This document shows positions 26,001 through 27,967 of a DNA stretch of 27,967 bases, piece after piece (the first letter of the stretch is position 1; each line of letters starts with the position of its first letter). The notes under the pieces were generated by a model. That model ran no database searches. It had not been told where the DNA came from and was given only the letters and a program-made list of their open reading frames with translations. This DNA is from G963676205 sp964342525 (GTDB taxonomy: Bacteria; Campylobacterota; Campylobacteria; Campylobacterales; Arcobacteraceae). Location: positions 1-27,967 of the forward strand of contig CAYFGQ010000044.1 of assembly GCA_964342525.1 (NCBI GenBank), read 5' to 3'. The translations under genes were made by a program, and so were the position numbers.

Positions 26001-26427
26001 AAAAGATAATACAAAAGGTGGAGTAATCCAAGTAAATTTAGCAGCATATGATGGAGATAATAATGTAAGTACAGATATCAATGTTCTTATAAAAGATGTA
26101 ATTAATCCACCAGATACAAATACAAGTGAAAATAATGAAAGTGATGGGAGCTTTGTTCCTACTTGGGTACTCTCCTCAGGTGAAGTAAAATATGTGGTAA
26201 TAGATAATGTAAATTATGCAGTACTTGTAGATGCAGATAATGATAATAAATTAAGTATCGCAAAACAAGTAGGAGATACAAATCAATATGAATATGTAAA
26301 AAAAGCAGTAAGTGAAGGAGCAGTGACAAGTCTCACAAAAGTAATATATAGGAATTCTAAGTTAAAGATTATATATAAAGATACACATAATAGGCTTGTA
26401 ATATATCCTAAGGAGGAGTTACAATGA
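23011..26427 (+). CDS. Large exported protein with cadherin-like domains and an inserted NHL beta-propeller
   Basis: The 1138-residue protein has a signal peptide (hydrophobic LFFILCAVSSF, cleavage near Ala25/26). Next is an N-terminal beta domain (about 27-245, GDIAFTRFVSDNDQFSFVF) and a repeat domain beginning TAPTISGAES (about 248-365). A cadherin/dystroglycan-like domain starts at DAPSITSSAV. After N410 it is interrupted by six NHL blades (about 413-694; units like GVAVDSSGNVYVADTGN and IKKITPDG) and resumes at LTGSPTNNDVG. Three more cadherin-like domains follow (about 730-1035, each closing with VNDxP or similar), then a unique C-terminal segment (about 1040-1138). It is Ca2+-binding-like (many DxDxD, e.g. 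DADNDNKLS). A surface adhesion or ligand-binding role is inferred. ATG is preceded by AAAGGAG; the stop overlaps the next start (ATGA). Confidence 0.88.
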   Translation: MGVKKLSFFKRLFFILCAVSSFSQAATTLEDGDIAFTRFVSDNDQFSFVFLNNVESGTIFYITDESYIGPGFETSESTIKFTATTNISPGEEVHIDTKNMSMSTTSSNTLGTIESVGTKDPTNGDMLASAGDSLFVYQGTATSPTIISGINANQGDTGTSGNAWNTSPSIFTTKIPTGKTNGVNGFFGLFPNGLNTEVDNARYKSGATHSGNKATILAAIMDYTKWDFSNSTWYNVSVTAFDVSLNTAPTISGAESNQTVNDNAGAMTPFSSVVLADGDDDNISVTLSLDTAAKGTLSSSSIASGTVASVQSALRAITFTPAENRVKSGNTETTTITITVNDGTVDTNSSNTTIISTSINDAPSITSSAVTAVNEDSTYTYTLSGSDIDGDDLNWSVKAGTSLPSWLSLNSSTTVSTFAGSGVAGGDNGVGTSASFYVPKDIAVDRDGNFYVTDYFNNTIRKITPDANVTTFASGLNRPQGIAVDSSGNVYVGNRDRHDIKKITPDGTVTRFAGGSSGDSVGGYTAFKNPDGVAVDSSGNVYVADTGNHKIKKITPDGSSSLLAGSGSSGSTDGVGGLASFNNPTRVAVDSSGNVYVADTGNYKIRKITPDGNVTTFASTSASGITIGRNGNIYVVSGGIKEITPNGNIAALVSITRPSGIIEDSSGNFYVTTSGDVYATNSNYHFIKKIERTKILTGSPTNNDVGIHDVNLTLSDGTSSIEHNFQITVNNVNDVPTASNINFTIDEDTNKTFSSNDFNFSDVDNGDSLESIFITSLATKGSLKLNDTNVSLNQEINNTSISNLKFVPNPNENGTPYSIFQFKVNDGEAKSSSSYSATINVTAVDDTPVINTILPPNLNEDFSEYNITIPASDAEGDSISYSVSSSNSSIVTVSEINGTLVINSVENANGTATIEVNATANGKTTSQTFNINVNSVNDAPVWNIGDQNVSEGAILRVALYDHITDVENNTSMSFYAEGNDTSLADVTIDSSTLVVNAKDNTKGGVIQVNLAAYDGDNNVSTDINVLIKDVINPPDTNTSENNESDGSFVPTWVLSSGEVKYVVIDNVNYAVLVDADNDNKLSIAKQVGDTNQYEYVKKAVSEGAVTSLTKVIYRNSKLKIIYKDTHNRLVIYPKEELQ
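24605..24654 (+). repeat. 50-nt perfect direct repeat in NHL blades, copy A
   Basis: It is identical to 24767-24816, offset by 162 bp (54 codons). Thirty-two bases of it (24608-24639) also occur at 24455-24486. It encodes the strand pair VAVDSSGNVYVADTGN of successive propeller blades. Confidence 0.85.
24767..24816 (+). repeat. 50-nt perfect direct repeat in NHL blades, copy B
   Basis: This is the second identical copy. Recombination with copy A would delete or add exactly one blade in frame. Confidence 0.85.
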
Positions 26428-27967
26428 AAAGATTAATTTTAAGTAGTGTAGTTTTTTTATTTAGTATAGTTAATTTAACAGCAGAGACAATAAATATACC
26501 CAATGAAGATCAAAAGAGTTTATTAGAGATAGTAGATGATAATTTAGGAAATAGTTATGTGGCATATAAAGATCTAAATGATACAGAAGATGGAGGGGGT
26601 GTAGATTATAGGGGAGCTTTAATAAAATATGATGGAAATTCTTGGAGTGAGATAAAGACAGATAATGAGCTTCAAATAGGAGGAGTAAATCAAGGGAAAT
26701 ACTATTTTTCAAATAATGCTCTAGGAGAAGTACAACTAATATCTGATAGTAAAAATAGAATAAATGTGGTCTTTCTTGATGAGGATGGAAATACAAAATA
26801 TTTAAGCTATAAAAGATATACTGATGCAAATAAAGGTAATAGTGACTTAGGATGGGAATATTCAAATAGCCTAGGATTATATTTAAACTTTAAACAAATA
26901 GTAGTAAATAGTTTTAGTGCAGATATAAATAGTAGTGATACTCCTTTTATATCTTATATAGATAGTTCTTCCAATAAAATAAATGTAAGATATTTAAATG
27001 AAAGTGATAATGACCCAGATAACCATAGCTTTGATTTGCTAACAAACTCCAAAGATTTTTTAAGTGCAAGTGAATTAGATTTAGAAATAAATAATGATAC
27101 TTTATACTTAGCCTATAAAGATAATATCACAAAAAAAGTTTCAGTAGTAAAATATGTAGATAATAACTGGACAATCTTTGATACAAATCTTTCAACAGGG
27201 GAAGCAAATAATATAGACCTTTATTCTTCTAATACAAATAACCTATATATACAATATAAAGATCAAGGTGAAAATAATAATACTATACTTAAAAAGTTAA
27301 GGAGATATAAAAGCCTTAATGTAAATGAAAATAGTACAAATATAATAACATTGAATGTAGATGGGAATATCTCATATTCACTAAAAGGTAATGATAAAAA
27401 CCTATTTAGTATTTCAGATAATGGAGTGATAAGCTTTGTAACTTCTCCAGATTATGAAAACCTTTATGATGATAATAATTCTGATAAAGTATTTGAACTA
27501 ACAGCAGTATTTAAAGATAATGATTCAAATCTAAGTAATGAGAAAAACTATAATATAAGTATAGTAGATATAGAAGAAACCCCAAGTATAAGTTCAGTTA
27601 TCTCTTCTTTTAATGTAGATGATAATAATACAGTAGGAATAACACCATTTAGTACAATCGCTCTGCAAGATTCAGATGAAGATAATATCTCCATAACTAT
27701 AAGTTTAGAGGATAATAAAACAGGAACATTATCAAGTAAGTTTATATCAAAAACTACAGTATCAAATGCACAAAGTATCTTAAGAACAATCACATTTACA
27801 CCAAGTAAAAATAGAGTAAAGCAAGGAAGTATAGAGCTTACAACTATTACAATTAGTGTAAATGATGGTATAAATACAGTAGATAGAAATATAACAGTAG
27901 TCTCAAAATCGATAAACGACGCGCCAATAATCACAAGCAACGGTGGAGGGGATAGTGCAAATATATC
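26424..27967 (+). CDS. Exported cadherin-like protein, 3' end beyond the window
   Basis: The open frame starts at ATG 26424, overlaps the preceding gene by ATGA, and has AGGAGG 7 nt upstream. It runs 514 codons to the window edge without a stop. It has a signal peptide (MKRLILSSVVFLFSIVNLTA). About five propeller-like repeats of the pattern (S/T)YxAYKD...KYxxxxW follow (residues 25-300; YVAYKD, VVFLDED, FISYID, LYLAYKD, LYIQYKD). Then comes a cadherin domain (VNENSTNII ... SPDYENLYDD). Last is a domain paralogous to one in the upstream protein (TPFSTIALQDSDEDNISITISL, ITFTPSKNRVKQG, SINDAPIIT). The tail NGGGDSAN suggests another cadherin repeat begins. It is probably made together with the 23011 protein. 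Confidence 0.88.
   Translation, partial: MKRLILSSVVFLFSIVNLTAETINIPNEDQKSLLEIVDDNLGNSYVAYKDLNDTEDGGGVDYRGALIKYDGNSWSEIKTDNELQIGGVNQGKYYFSNNALGEVQLISDSKNRINVVFLDEDGNTKYLSYKRYTDANKGNSDLGWEYSNSLGLYLNFKQIVVNSFSADINSSDTPFISYIDSSSNKINVRYLNESDNDPDNHSFDLLTNSKDFLSASELDLEINNDTLYLAYKDNITKKVSVVKYVDNNWTIFDTNLSTGEANNIDLYSSNTNNLYIQYKDQGENNNTILKKLRRYKSLNVNENSTNIITLNVDGNISYSLKGNDKNLFSISDNGVISFVTSPDYENLYDDNNSDKVFELTAVFKDNDSNLSNEKNYNISIVDIEETPSISSVISSFNVDDNNTVGITPFSTIALQDSDEDNISITISLEDNKTGTLSSKFISKTTVSNAQSILRTITFTPSKNRVKQGSIELTTITISVNDGINTVDRNITVVSKSINDAPIITSNGGGDSANI

Noticed and set aside
26470..26865. 131-codon antisense frame near the right end
   Set aside because: Leucine/histidine/tyrosine-rich composition typical of the complement of an Asn/Asp/Lys-rich gene; the plus-strand gene from 26424 explains the region.
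27548..27940. 130-codon antisense frame at the right end
   Set aside because: It is the complement of the paralogous surface domain; the same artefact appears under the matching domain at 23781-24149.

Overview
This is a strongly AT-rich (low-GC) stretch with dense coding and short intergenic gaps. Gene content and style point to a Campylobacterota member of the Arcobacter type (inference). Supporting points are a short type III pantothenate kinase beside ftsW, purB followed by a COG3400-type TrkA-C domain protein, an ArsRS/CprRS-like two-component pair, TATAAT-centred promoters with poor -35 boxes, and many TTG start codons.

Layout. 1-317: no gene, but an imperfect ~140-nt palindrome with a terminator-like hairpin near its apex. 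318-1033 (-): a MntA/HepT-type toxin-antitoxin pair whose promoter is visible and shows that the antitoxin starts at a TTG inside the longest open frame. 1186-3885 (+): glucokinase, a lipoprotein and a small outer-membrane barrel. 3909-6103 (-): coaX, a small conserved protein that may have a nuclease-like fold, and ftsW, divergent from ftsI (6151-7995, +). 8044-8733 (-): an outer-membrane protein divergent from purB and the COG3400-type gene. 11722-12330 (+): another small barrel.

From 12357 the window becomes a sensory and surface region. It holds three two-component systems: an OmpR-type pair at 12357-14184, an ArsRS-like pair at 15293-17333, and a 7TMR-DISM kinase with its regulator at 20340-22837. 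There is also a frameshifted AraC-type regulator (17448-18340) and three long exported beta-rich proteins on the + strand: 18571-20286 (probably C-terminally truncated), 23011-26427, and 26424 to the window end (incomplete). The last two overlap by ATGA and share a paralogous domain.

The most interesting points are these. A complete six-bladed NHL propeller appears inserted inside a cadherin-like domain of the 1138-residue protein. Direct repeats between the AraC pseudogene and the surface gene resemble an AraC-family operator. An 11-bp-period tandem repeat between the 7TMR-DISM kinase and the large surface operon suggests that the kinase/regulator pair controls that operon. Two genes (ftsW and a histidine kinase) carry the same extended -10 element 6-7 nt before their ATG, as expected for leaderless messages. 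No rRNA, tRNA, transposase or CRISPR array was seen.
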